From NCBI RefSeq assembly GCF_023073335.1, contig NZ_JADPJG010000035.1:314341-378340 (forward strand): 64,000 nucleotides of DNA. The letters are read 5' to 3'. This DNA comes from Bradyrhizobium sp. 21. Its GTDB lineage: Bacteria; Pseudomonadota; Alphaproteobacteria; Rhizobiales; Xanthobacteraceae. The notes beneath the pieces were generated by a model. That model was given only the letters and a program-made list of their open reading frames with translations, was not told the origin of the DNA and searched no databases. The position numbers were made by a program, and so were the translations under genes. Of this stretch, positions 35,355-43,267 are shown one piece after another; positions within the stretch are counted from its first letter, which is position 1; every line of letters begins with the position of its first letter.

Positions 35355-36694
35355 ACGCGTCCTCCGACAGCGCAAAGCCGCCGCTCGGCGAATTGATCGG
35401 GCGGCTGTCGGTCCTGCATCAGAAGCGCATCGATCTCGGGCTCGAGCGGATGCATCGCCTGCTCGAGCGGCTCGGTCATCCCGAGCGCAAGCTGCCGCCG
35501 GTCATCCATATCGCCGGCACCAACGGCAAGGGCTCGACGCTCGCCTATCTGCGCGCGACGCTGGAGGCAGCCGGCCTCCGCGTCCACGCCTACACGTCGC
35601 CCTATCTCGTTCGCATCAACGAATGTTTTCGGCTCGGCCGCGTCGGTGGCGGCGTGCTGGTCGGTGACGACGAATTGCGCGCCGCGCTGGAAGAGGTCGA
35701 GCGTGTCAATGCCGGCGAGGCTGCGACCTTGTTCGAGCTCAAGACTGCGGCGGCGTTTCATCTGTTCGCGCAGAACCCGGCCGATGTCGTGCTGCTCGAA
35801 GTCGGTCTCGGCGGCCGGCTCGATTCGACCAACGTGATCGATACGCCGGCGGCCTGCGTGATCACGCCTGTCAGCATGGACCACATGGATTTCCTCGGCG
35901 ATACGCTGACGTCGATCGCCGGCGAGAAGGCGGCGATCATCAAGCGCGGCGTGCCCGTGGTTTGCGCCGAACAGCCGGCTGAGGCGATGGCCGTGATCGA
36001 GGCGCAGGCCAAGAAAATGCGCGCGCCGTTGTTTGCCGCGGGCGAGAGCTGGCACGTCAATGTCGAGAACGGGCGGCTGGTTTATTCCGACGAGCGCGGC
36101 TTGATGGATCTCACCGCGCCGCGCCTGTTCGGTCGCCACCAGTTCGACAATGCCGGTCTCGCCATCGCGACGTTGCGGGCCATCAGCGTCTTCAAGATCA
36201 GCCAAGCCGCGTTCGAGGCCGGGATCGTCGGCGCGGAATGGCCGGCGCGGATGCAACGCATCACTTCGGGCGCACTGCTTTCCTGGGGGCCGCAGGGGTC
36301 GGATATCTGGCTCGACGGCGGCCACAATGCCGAAGGCGGCCGCGTCGCCGCGGCGGCGCTCGGCGATCTCGAAGAGCGGGTGTCGCGGCCGTTGGTCGTC
36401 ATCGCCGGCATGATGGCCAACAAGGATGCGCAGGCTTTTCTCGCCAATTTCGCCGGTCTGACCCGTCACATCATCGCGGTGCCGATTCCCGACACCGACG
36501 CCGCAATGCCCGTCGACACTCTCACGGACGCCGCGCGCAGCCTCGGCATGCGCGTCGAGACCGCGCCCGGCATCGAGGCCGCGCTACGCGCATTGGCGAA
36601 GCTCGCCTACGAAGTGCCGCCGCGCATCCTGATCACCGGCTCGCTCTATCTCGCCGGCCATGTGCTCGCCATCAACGGCACGCCTCCTGCATGA
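35351..36694 (+). CDS. folC: bifunctional folylpolyglutamate/dihydrofolate synthase FolC
   Basis: Adds glutamate to dihydropteroate and then to reduced folates. The Mur-ligase-like protein has 447 residues from a GTG overlapping accD. The P-loop is HIAGTNGKGSTLAYLRA. EVGLGGRLDSTNVIDTP and ITPVSMDHMDFLGDTLTSIAGEKAAIIK are canonical. The C-terminal domain has WLDGGHNAEGGRVAA, where most have DGAHNP. An intergenic repeat follows, so it is the last gene of the trpFBA-accD-folC unit. Confidence 0.95.
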   Translation: MNASSDSAKPPLGELIGRLSVLHQKRIDLGLERMHRLLERLGHPERKLPPVIHIAGTNGKGSTLAYLRATLEAAGLRVHAYTSPYLVRINECFRLGRVGGGVLVGDDELRAALEEVERVNAGEAATLFELKTAAAFHLFAQNPADVVLLEVGLGGRLDSTNVIDTPAACVITPVSMDHMDFLGDTLTSIAGEKAAIIKRGVPVVCAEQPAEAMAVIEAQAKKMRAPLFAAGESWHVNVENGRLVYSDERGLMDLTAPRLFGRHQFDNAGLAIATLRAISVFKISQAAFEAGIVGAEWPARMQRITSGALLSWGPQGSDIWLDGGHNAEGGRVAAAALGDLEERVSRPLVVIAGMMANKDAQAFLANFAGLTRHIIAVPIPDTDAAMPVDTLTDAARSLGMRVETAPGIEAALRALAKLAYEVPPRILITGSLYLAGHVLAINGTPPA

Positions 36695-36700
36695 GTCTCG

Positions 36701-36811
36701 TGTCCCGAACAAGCGCAGCGAAACGAAGCGCCGATCCGGGACCCAGAGGCCACATGGGCCCCGGCTCTGCAGTGCACCGCTGAAGAAGCGCTCCGCTGCG
36801 TCCGGGGCACG
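36701..36811. repeat. imperfect inverted repeat, 'ccggacgc' family, copy 2
   Basis: tgtcccgaacaagcgcagcg ... ctgcgtccggggcacga, with an inner gatccgggacccaga / ggccccggctctgca pair. Related to 15825-15957 and 37588-37694. It separates folC from the phosphoesterase gene. Confidence 0.7.
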
Positions 36812-36820
36812 ATAGAGAGC

Positions 36821-37567
36821 ATGCCAATGCGTTTTGCCGCCATTGCCGACGTCCACGGAAACCACCTCGCGCTGGAAGCGGTGCTCGCCGACATCCGTGC
36901 GCAGGGTATCATCGACATCATCAACCTCGGCGACATGCTGAGCGGCCCGCTCGATGCGCGCCGCACCATCGAGATTCTGATGAAACTCGATGCCGTGCAC
37001 GTGCTCGGCAATCACGACCGCTATCTGCTCGACCGCCCTCCGGAGAAGATGGGCTCGTGGGATCGCCCGGCCCATGCAGCGCTCAATGCCGCGCAACTCG
37101 ACTGGCTGCGCGCTCAGCCGATGACGCGCGTGTTTCGCGACCACGTCTTCCTCTGCCATGCGACGCCCGGGAATGACGAAGTCTACTGGCTGGACACCGT
37201 GCATCCTGACGGCACGGTGGCGTTATCTCCGCTCGATCGGATCGAGCAGCTCGCGCAAGGCATCACACAATCATTGATTCTTTGCGCCCACACCCATCTC
37301 GCCCGCGCGGTGCGCTTGGGCGACGGCCGGCTGATCGTCAATCCCGGCAGCGTCGGTGGTCCCGGCTATCGCGATGTGCATCCATTCCCGCATGTCGTCG
37401 AAGCCGGTACGCCGCACGCGCGTTATGCGATTCTCGAGCGCGTCGACGGCGCCTGGCAGGTGACGTTCCGCCAGATCGCCTACGATCACGAGGCGATGGC
37501 CGCGCTCGCATGCCGCAACGGTCAGCCGGAATTGGCGAACGCGCTGGCGACGGGTTGGATCAAGTAG
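36821..37567 (+). CDS. calcineurin-like metallophosphoesterase (YfcE/MJ0936-like)
   Basis: A 248-residue soluble phosphoesterase. All metal-binding motifs are present: ADVHGNHLALE (D-x-H), NLGDMLSGP (GD), LGNHDRY (GNHD), LCHATPG and CAHTHLAR (H-x-H), followed by NPGSVGGP. It belongs to the YfcE-like group acting on phosphodiesters or phosphomonoesters. The natural substrate is unknown. Two ATGs (36821 and 36827) are possible. It is flanked on both sides by copies of the same repeat family and is therefore probably an isolated transcription unit. Confidence 0.85.
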   Translation: MPMRFAAIADVHGNHLALEAVLADIRAQGIIDIINLGDMLSGPLDARRTIEILMKLDAVHVLGNHDRYLLDRPPEKMGSWDRPAHAALNAAQLDWLRAQPMTRVFRDHVFLCHATPGNDEVYWLDTVHPDGTVALSPLDRIEQLAQGITQSLILCAHTHLARAVRLGDGRLIVNPGSVGGPGYRDVHPFPHVVEAGTPHARYAILERVDGAWQVTFRQIAYDHEAMAALACRNGQPELANALATGWIK

Positions 37568-37587
37568 CTAGGCAAGTAGCAGGTTCG

Positions 37588-37694
37588 CGTCCCGGACGCG
37601 GTGCGGCGCGAAGCGCTGCTCCGCAGAGCCGGGACCCAGACCTGCGGCTCCTGGGCCCCGGCTCTGCAGCGCTTCGCGCTGCGTCCGGGGCACG
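37588..37694. repeat. imperfect inverted repeat, 'ccggacgc' family, copy 3
   Basis: cgtcccggacgcggtgcgg ... cgctgcgtccggggcacg, with central agagccgggacccagac / gggccccggctctgcag arms. It lies between the convergent phosphoesterase and DNA ligase genes. Confidence 0.75.
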
Positions 37695-37700
37695 CGACCA

Positions 37701-38792
37701 TTACTTCAGGAGCTTCATCGGATCGGCCACCTTCTGCTTCAACTGCTCGAAGCTGCATTGTCGCGGCGCCTTGTCGGGGCGCCAGCGCAGGATCGAGGTG
37801 CCGTGGCGAAAGCGCTCGCCGCTGAAATGGTCGTAACACACTTCGATCACGAGCTTCGGCTTGAGCGGACACCATTTTGCCGACCGCTCGGTGGACCAGC
37901 GGCTGGGCCCGCCCGGCGCGTTGCCGGTGAAGCCGGGTTCTGCAATCAGCGCCTCGATCCGATCGGTCAGATCAGGCTTTTCCGTCGCCTTGATCGCCGA
38001 GGTGAAGCCGACATGATGCAGGAGGCCTTCGTCATCGTAGAGCCCGAGCAGCAGCGAGCCGACCACGCTCCGGCCGGCGAGCTTGTTGGTGGCATAGCGG
38101 AAGCCGCCGACGACGCAATCGGCGCTGCGGAATTTCTTGATCTTCTGCATGCCGTCGCGATTGCCGGCCTGATAGGGCAGGTCGATGCGCTTGGCGATGA
38201 CGCCGTCGGAGCCGCCTCCGGATTGCGCCAGCCATTTTTTCGCGGTGGCATAGCTCGTCGTCGCCGGTGAGAGGCGGAAGATGCTGCTTTTCAGATTGGC
38301 TTTCGCGAAGGCCTCCAGCGCCGGCCGCCGCTCACCGAGCGGCTCTTTGGCGAGCTGCTTCTCCCTGGCCGTCGCAAGCAGATCGAAGACGAGATACAGC
38401 GCCGGCGTTTCCTGAGCGAGCTTGTTCACGCGGCTCGCCGCGGGGTGAATGCGCTGCAGGAGGGCGTCGAAGGAAAAGCTCTTGCCTTGCGGTACGACGA
38501 TTTCACCGTCGAGCGTGAAGCGATCCGCCTTCAGCTTCAATGCGGCGGCCACGATCTCGGGGAAATAACGCGCGAGGTCCTCGCCGGATTTCGAGCGCAG
38601 ATCAACATTGCCGCCGTTGCGCGACAGCAGGCAGCGGAAGCCATCCCATTTCGGCTCGTATTGCCACTCCTTGCCGCGCGGGATCGTGTCGACCGAGCGT
38701 GCTTCCATCGCCGCCGGCGCGGCGCTTTTTCGGGGGGATTTCGCGGGAGGGGACGGCACAGTGGGAAACTCTTCAGCGTTGAGGCATATCAT
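37701..38792 (-). CDS. ATP-dependent DNA ligase (stand-alone, LigC/LigD-type)
   Basis: A 363-residue ligase with only the nucleotidyltransferase and OB domains. The adenylated lysine is Lys48 in YEPKWDGFRCL (motif I). Also present are LDGEIVVPQG, YLVFDLLA (motif III), SDGVIAKR (motif IV) and KFRSADCVVGGFRY (motif V). The C-terminal RWSTERSAKWCPLKPKLVIEVCYDHFS matches LigC/LigD ligase domains of bacterial end-joining and base-excision repair. No Ku, polymerase or phosphoesterase domain is attached or adjacent. ATG 38708 (MEARSVDTIPRG) is a plausible shorter start. Confidence 0.88.
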   Translation of the reverse strand: MICLNAEEFPTVPSPPAKSPRKSAAPAAMEARSVDTIPRGKEWQYEPKWDGFRCLLSRNGGNVDLRSKSGEDLARYFPEIVAAALKLKADRFTLDGEIVVPQGKSFSFDALLQRIHPAASRVNKLAQETPALYLVFDLLATAREKQLAKEPLGERRPALEAFAKANLKSSIFRLSPATTSYATAKKWLAQSGGGSDGVIAKRIDLPYQAGNRDGMQKIKKFRSADCVVGGFRYATNKLAGRSVVGSLLLGLYDDEGLLHHVGFTSAIKATEKPDLTDRIEALIAEPGFTGNAPGGPSRWSTERSAKWCPLKPKLVIEVCYDHFSGERFRHGTSILRWRPDKAPRQCSFEQLKQKVADPMKLLK

Positions 38793-38891
38793 CTCAACGC
38801 GGCCGGCTGCCAAATGCTCCGTTGGCTCGGCTGGCTTGACAACTATATGCGCGCCTACTGTAAGCATCTGACCTAGACAGGGGAGTGAGCC

Positions 38892-39320
38892 ATGAATCGC
38901 GAAGAGGCTTGGCAAGGGCAATACGCGATCGAGACATCCGCAACCGTGGACGTTATCTGGAGCATTTTCCGCGATGTCGCTGGCTGGAAAACCTGGAATG
39001 CGGGCATCGAACATATCGACATTGAAGGGCCGTTCTCCGCCGGGACTTGGTTCACGATGAAGCCTGCCGGTGAGGATACGTTGCGCTCGCAACTGATCGC
39101 GGTTCGCGAGAACGAGTGCTTCGTGGATGAAACGCGGCTCGGGAGCCTCGTTGTCACCGTCACCCACCGCATCGAGCGGCTCGGGCCGACGCGTACGCGT
39201 ATCGTTTACGCCGTCGACGCCAGCGGACCCCAGGCGTCCGAGATCGGTCCCGCTGTCGCATCAGACTTTCCCGATGTTCTCGCCAGTCTCGCTAAACTCG
39301 CCGAAGGTGGCCACAAATAA
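38892..39320 (+). CDS. SRPBCC-fold (polyketide cyclase/START-like) protein
   Basis: A 142-residue soluble protein. It has the START-like pattern: an initial strand YAIETSATVDVIWSIFRDVAGWKTWNAGIEHIDIEGPF-type opening, central G-x-x-F-TMKPAG, then a long C-terminal helix (FPDVLASLAKLAEG). This family binds hydrophobic ligands; the ligand is unknown. A good AGGGGAGTGA site precedes the ATG. It is convergent with trxA across a shared terminator. Confidence 0.78.
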   Translation: MNREEAWQGQYAIETSATVDVIWSIFRDVAGWKTWNAGIEHIDIEGPFSAGTWFTMKPAGEDTLRSQLIAVRENECFVDETRLGSLVVTVTHRIERLGPTRTRIVYAVDASGPQASEIGPAVASDFPDVLASLAKLAEGGHK

Positions 39321-39321
39321 A

Positions 39322-39346
39322 AGCGGCCGGCATGGCGCCGGCCGCT
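39322..39346 (-). terminator. terminator between SRPBCC gene and trxA
   Basis: A perfect 10-bp stem AGCGGCCGGC/GCCGGCCGCT. On the minus strand it is followed by tttatttg, so it mainly ends trxA. Its symmetry allows it to help the plus-strand gene too. Confidence 0.85.
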
Positions 39347-39372
39347 CTGAAAACAATCAGTCGTTGGGCGGA

Positions 39373-39693
39373 TCAGACCGCCGAGGTGATCCACTGCTGC
39401 AGCTTCGCCTTCGGCGCGGCGCCGACCTGGCGGGAGGCCATCTCGCCGCCCTTGAAGATCATCAGGGTCGGAATCGACATCACGCCATACTTCGAAGCGG
39501 TCTTCGGGCTCTCGTCGACGTTGAGCTTCACGATCTTGACCTTGTCGCCCATCGCGCCGGCGATCTCGTCGAGGGCGGGTGCGATCATGCGGCAGGGACC
39601 GCACCATTCGGCCCAGAAATCGACAACCACAGGACCGTCCGCCTTGAGCACTTCGGCTTCGAAATCGGTGTCAGAAACTTTGCCAACGGCCAT
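39373..39693 (-). CDS. trxA: thioredoxin TrxA
   Basis: A cytoplasmic disulfide reductase of 106 residues. The active site is FWAEWCGPCRMIAP and cis-Pro is at MSIPTLMIFKGGE. DFWAEWCGPC and KLNVDESPKTASKYGV are close to E. coli thioredoxin 1. The ATG at 39693 has GAGGT upstream; the frame extends 45 bp further but without a site. It lies 64 bp after addA. The addBA-trxA order is frequent in rhizobia. Confidence 0.95.
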   Translation of the reverse strand: MAVGKVSDTDFEAEVLKADGPVVVDFWAEWCGPCRMIAPALDEIAGAMGDKVKIVKLNVDESPKTASKYGVMSIPTLMIFKGGEMASRQVGAAPKAKLQQWITSAV

Positions 39694-39757
39694 GGGAATA
39701 CCTCGTACCTGAGAGAGGGGTGCGACGGGGAATCGCACCCGAGATCATGGCGTCAAC

Positions 39758-42700
39758 CTATGAACGGCCCCTTGCCGGGTCAAGGACGCTCACACGGAGA
39801 TGAAGGGATGCCAGCGCCGCGTCCAGCGCGGGGGCTGAAATCTCCATATATTCAAGGGCCTCGGTCCAGAGCAGGACGGCTCGAACAGGCTTTTGGGGAT
39901 AAAGCCGCGCCAGCACCGCCCGGTACAGCGCAAGCTGCCGGACATAGGCCGCCGGCGCTTCGGCCGCGCTCCTGGGCGCGGCTTGGTTGGTCTTGAAATC
40001 GACGATCAAAACTTCATCCGGACGAACGACCAGCCGGTCGATCTGCCCCGACACCAGCGCTGGGGTGCGGCCCGGCCGCTCCAGTCGGCCGACGATGGCG
40101 ACCTCCGCCCGGCTGCCGGCGCCAAACACCGGCGCGAAGCGCGGTTCGGCGATCAAAGAGAGCACCTTGTCGGCCAGCGCGACGCGATCGATCTCGCTCC
40201 AGTCCGAGGCATTGCGCGCCATGAAGCCGAGCGCGGCCTCGCGCCGGCGCTCAATGGCGATGTCGGGGAGCGATTGCAGCAGCCGGTGCACAAGCGTGCC
40301 GCGTTGCAGCGCGACCGCGCGGGACTGCACTGATTCGCCTGACCGCACCGCGCGGCCCTCCTCGGCCGACTGGCCGGAAGGGCGGACCGGATCGTCGTCG
40401 GCAGTCTCGCTTGGTGCCGGCTCCCGCAGCCAGTCCGGGAGCGCGGTCGTCTGGTCGGCGGACATCGCCGGCGTCCCCAGTGCCTCGGCATCCCCGGGCC
40501 GCGCGAATCGCGTCACCTTGCCAAGCGGCGTCTCGATCGTCTGTTTTTCCAGGCCCGAGCCGGCGAGCCCGGTGTCGACCAGATCGTACCAGCTCAGCTT
40601 GCGAACCGTCTTCATGTTGCCGGGCAAGCAGCCTCCGACGATCAGCCGGTCGGCGGCGCGCGTCATCGCGACGTAGAGCAGCCGGCGGTATTCGTCCTCG
40701 GTCTCTTCGATCATCGCCTTGCGTGCGTCGGCGACGGGCTTGGGATCATCCGCCTTGCGGCCGGCCCAGACCACGACCTCGCCGCCATTGCCGCGCGGCA
40801 CGTGGATCAACCGCAGCCGCTGCGAGTCCGCGGGCGACGTCGTCGTATCGACCATGAACACGACGGAAGCTTCCAGGCCCTTGGCGCCGTGCACGGTCAT
40901 CACCCGCACCTCGTCGCGCGAGATCTCCATGTCGCGCTTCACCTCTGTGTCGGCCGAGCGCAGCCAGGCCATGAAGCCCTGCAGCGAGGCCGGCGCCTTG
41001 CGCTCGTAGTTCAGCGCCAGCTCCAGGAATTCGTCGAGCGCGTCATTGGCCTCGTGGCCGAGGCGGCGCAGGATGCGCGCGCGTCCGCCGTCGCCGCCAA
41101 GCAGCCAGGCATAGAAGGCAAACGGCGTCTCCTCGCGCGACCGCACCTCGCAGGCTTCCAGGCGCCGCAGCGCCGTGGCGAACTTCTCGCTGGTGCCCGC
41201 ATGCTCGCCGAGCGCCCGGCGCAGCGACCCCTTGCGGTCATGAGCCAACTGAAACAAATCGTCGTCATCAAGTCCGAACAAGGGGCTCTTGAGCGCCACC
41301 GCGAGCGCGAGGTCGTCCTGCGGCAGCAGCAGCGCGTCGGCGAGGTTCATCAGATCGATGATGCCGATGTGTTCGGTAAGCTTGAGCCTATCAGCGCCGG
41401 CGACCGGGACATTGGCGTGCTTCAGGGCCTGGATCACGGCGTCGAACGCATTGCCGCGCCGCCGCACCAGAATCAGCATGTCGCCATAGCGCAGGGGGCG
41501 CCGCTCGCCTTCGTGTCCCGTCAGCGTGCCGCTCTCGACCAGCCGCTTGATCTCGACTTGGATGCGGCGGGCAAGCTTGACCTCGGGGCTGGTAGCGGCG
41601 ACGCCATCGAACGGCGCGCGCCAGCCTTCGATCTCCTGCCTGTCATCGGCTACGGCGAGATCCCACAGTTCGATCACGCTGGGACCGGCGTCAGTGAGCG
41701 CGTTATGCAGGGGATGGCCGATCTCGACCGAATGGATGCTCTTGTAGATCGTGGGCTCACGGAAGACATGATCGACCGAGTGCAGGATCGCGGCGCCCGA
41801 GCGGAACGAATAGGTGAAGGCGACGGGATCGAACTTCAGCCCGGCCGCGGTGAACTTGCGGTGCAGCTCCCGCTTGCGCGCGTCGAATTCATGGGGATCG
41901 GCGCCCTGGAACGAGAAGATCGACTGCTTCTCGTCGCCGACCGCGAAGACGGTGCGGTTCAGGCCCTCGCGCGCGCCTGCACCCGCGGTGAATTCCGAGA
42001 TGATATGCGCGACGATGTCCCATTGCCGCGGACTGGTATCCTGGGCTTCGTCGATCAGCACGTGATCGACGCCGCGGTCGAGCTTGTAATGCACCCAGCC
42101 CGAGGAGACGCGGTCCAGCATCGCCAGCGTCTTGTCGATCAAATCGTCGTAGTCGAGCAGCCCGCGCTCCTGCTTCTCGCGGCGGTAGTTTGCGGCCGCC
42201 GCGGTCGCGATATGCAGAAGTGCCGCGGTGCGGTCGCGCATGGTCACCGCGCGGCGCTTTTCGATCAGTCCGCTGATGCGCTGCGCCTCATTCTCGAACA
42301 GACGGGCCACGGAGGGGTTGTGATCGCAAAACTTCTTGGTCAGCACCGCCTTGCGCGGCTGCTTGTCGTCGGTGAGGAAGACGCCCAAATAGGCTTCAAC
42401 TTGCGCAGCGCCGGAAAAAACCTTTGCTTCGCGAAGGCGACCCGCCTGGTCATTGTCCGACTTGCTGCCGCCCTCCAGCGCGAAGGCGATGTCGTCCCAG
42501 CGCGATCGCGGCAGGAATGGACCATCGAGAATCTCCGTCTCGACGTCTTCGATGCGGTCGCTCGCGTCCACGCCCAGCGCCGCCGCCATCTGCTCGGCGG
42601 CTAACTCGGCGTTGCCGGCCTCATCGGTCCAGGCCATGAAATGGTCGCGGCTCAGACAAGCCTCGCGCACGACCTCCTTGAACGTGACGTCGGCGGCGCT

Positions 42701-43267
42701 CGCCATCGCGGTCAGCAGCGCGCGGCCGGTGACGCTTTCAGCATCGCGCGCGGCCTCCAGCAGCACCTTCAGATTGGCGCGCTCCATCATGTCGGTCTGG
42801 TCGCGCTCGTCGATCACGGCGAAGCGCGCGGGAACATTGGCCTCGAACGGAAACTGCTGGAGCAGGCGGGTACAGAGCGCGTGGATGGTCTGGACTTTCA
42901 GTCCGCCGGGCGTCTCCAAGGCGCAAGCGAACAGCTTTCGCGCCTTGCGCCGCAAATCGCGATCGGGATGGGGAATGCCGACCGCCTTGATCGCCGCGTC
43001 GAGTGCGGTGTCGTCGAGCGTGACCCAATGCCCGAGCGTGGTGAACACGCGCTCGGCCATGTTGGCGGCGGCGGCCTTGGTGAAGGTGATGCAGAGGATC
43101 TTTTCCGGTGGCACGCCCGAGAGCAGCAGGCGGATCACCCGCTGCACCAGCACGTGCGTCTTGCCCGAGCCGGCATTGGCCGACACGAACGCCGACGCGG
43201 TAGGATCGGATGCGCGCCTTTGTGTCTCACGCACCGCTTCGGGAATGGGGCGCGGCGCTCTCACCAT
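39758..43267 (-). CDS. addA: double-strand break repair helicase-nuclease AddA
   Basis: The UvrD-like helicase/nuclease subunit of AddAB, the alphaproteobacterial counterpart of RecBCD. It resects DNA ends for RecA. It has 1169 residues from the ATG at 43267. Walker A is SANAGSGKTHVLVQRV. Other helicase motifs include CITFTKAAAANMAERV, VLIDEAQDTSPRQWDIV, AVGDEKQSIFSFQGADP and VMTVHGAKGLEASVVFMVD. The C-terminal PD-(D/E)XK nuclease has SGQIDRLVVRPDEVLIVDFKTNQ. Its start overlaps the end of addB by 7 bp. The two subunits are therefore made together. Confidence 0.95.
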   Translation of the reverse strand: MVRAPRPIPEAVRETQRRASDPTASAFVSANAGSGKTHVLVQRVIRLLLSGVPPEKILCITFTKAAAANMAERVFTTLGHWVTLDDTALDAAIKAVGIPHPDRDLRRKARKLFACALETPGGLKVQTIHALCTRLLQQFPFEANVPARFAVIDERDQTDMMERANLKVLLEAARDAESVTGRALLTAMASAADVTFKEVVREACLSRDHFMAWTDEAGNAELAAEQMAAALGVDASDRIEDVETEILDGPFLPRSRWDDIAFALEGGSKSDNDQAGRLREAKVFSGAAQVEAYLGVFLTDDKQPRKAVLTKKFCDHNPSVARLFENEAQRISGLIEKRRAVTMRDRTAALLHIATAAAANYRREKQERGLLDYDDLIDKTLAMLDRVSSGWVHYKLDRGVDHVLIDEAQDTSPRQWDIVAHIISEFTAGAGAREGLNRTVFAVGDEKQSIFSFQGADPHEFDARKRELHRKFTAAGLKFDPVAFTYSFRSGAAILHSVDHVFREPTIYKSIHSVEIGHPLHNALTDAGPSVIELWDLAVADDRQEIEGWRAPFDGVAATSPEVKLARRIQVEIKRLVESGTLTGHEGERRPLRYGDMLILVRRRGNAFDAVIQALKHANVPVAGADRLKLTEHIGIIDLMNLADALLLPQDDLALAVALKSPLFGLDDDDLFQLAHDRKGSLRRALGEHAGTSEKFATALRRLEACEVRSREETPFAFYAWLLGGDGGRARILRRLGHEANDALDEFLELALNYERKAPASLQGFMAWLRSADTEVKRDMEISRDEVRVMTVHGAKGLEASVVFMVDTTTSPADSQRLRLIHVPRGNGGEVVVWAGRKADDPKPVADARKAMIEETEDEYRRLLYVAMTRAADRLIVGGCLPGNMKTVRKLSWYDLVDTGLAGSGLEKQTIETPLGKVTRFARPGDAEALGTPAMSADQTTALPDWLREPAPSETADDDPVRPSGQSAEEGRAVRSGESVQSRAVALQRGTLVHRLLQSLPDIAIERRREAALGFMARNASDWSEIDRVALADKVLSLIAEPRFAPVFGAGSRAEVAIVGRLERPGRTPALVSGQIDRLVVRPDEVLIVDFKTNQAAPRSAAEAPAAYVRQLALYRAVLARLYPQKPVRAVLLWTEALEYMEISAPALDAALASLHLRVSVLDPARGRS

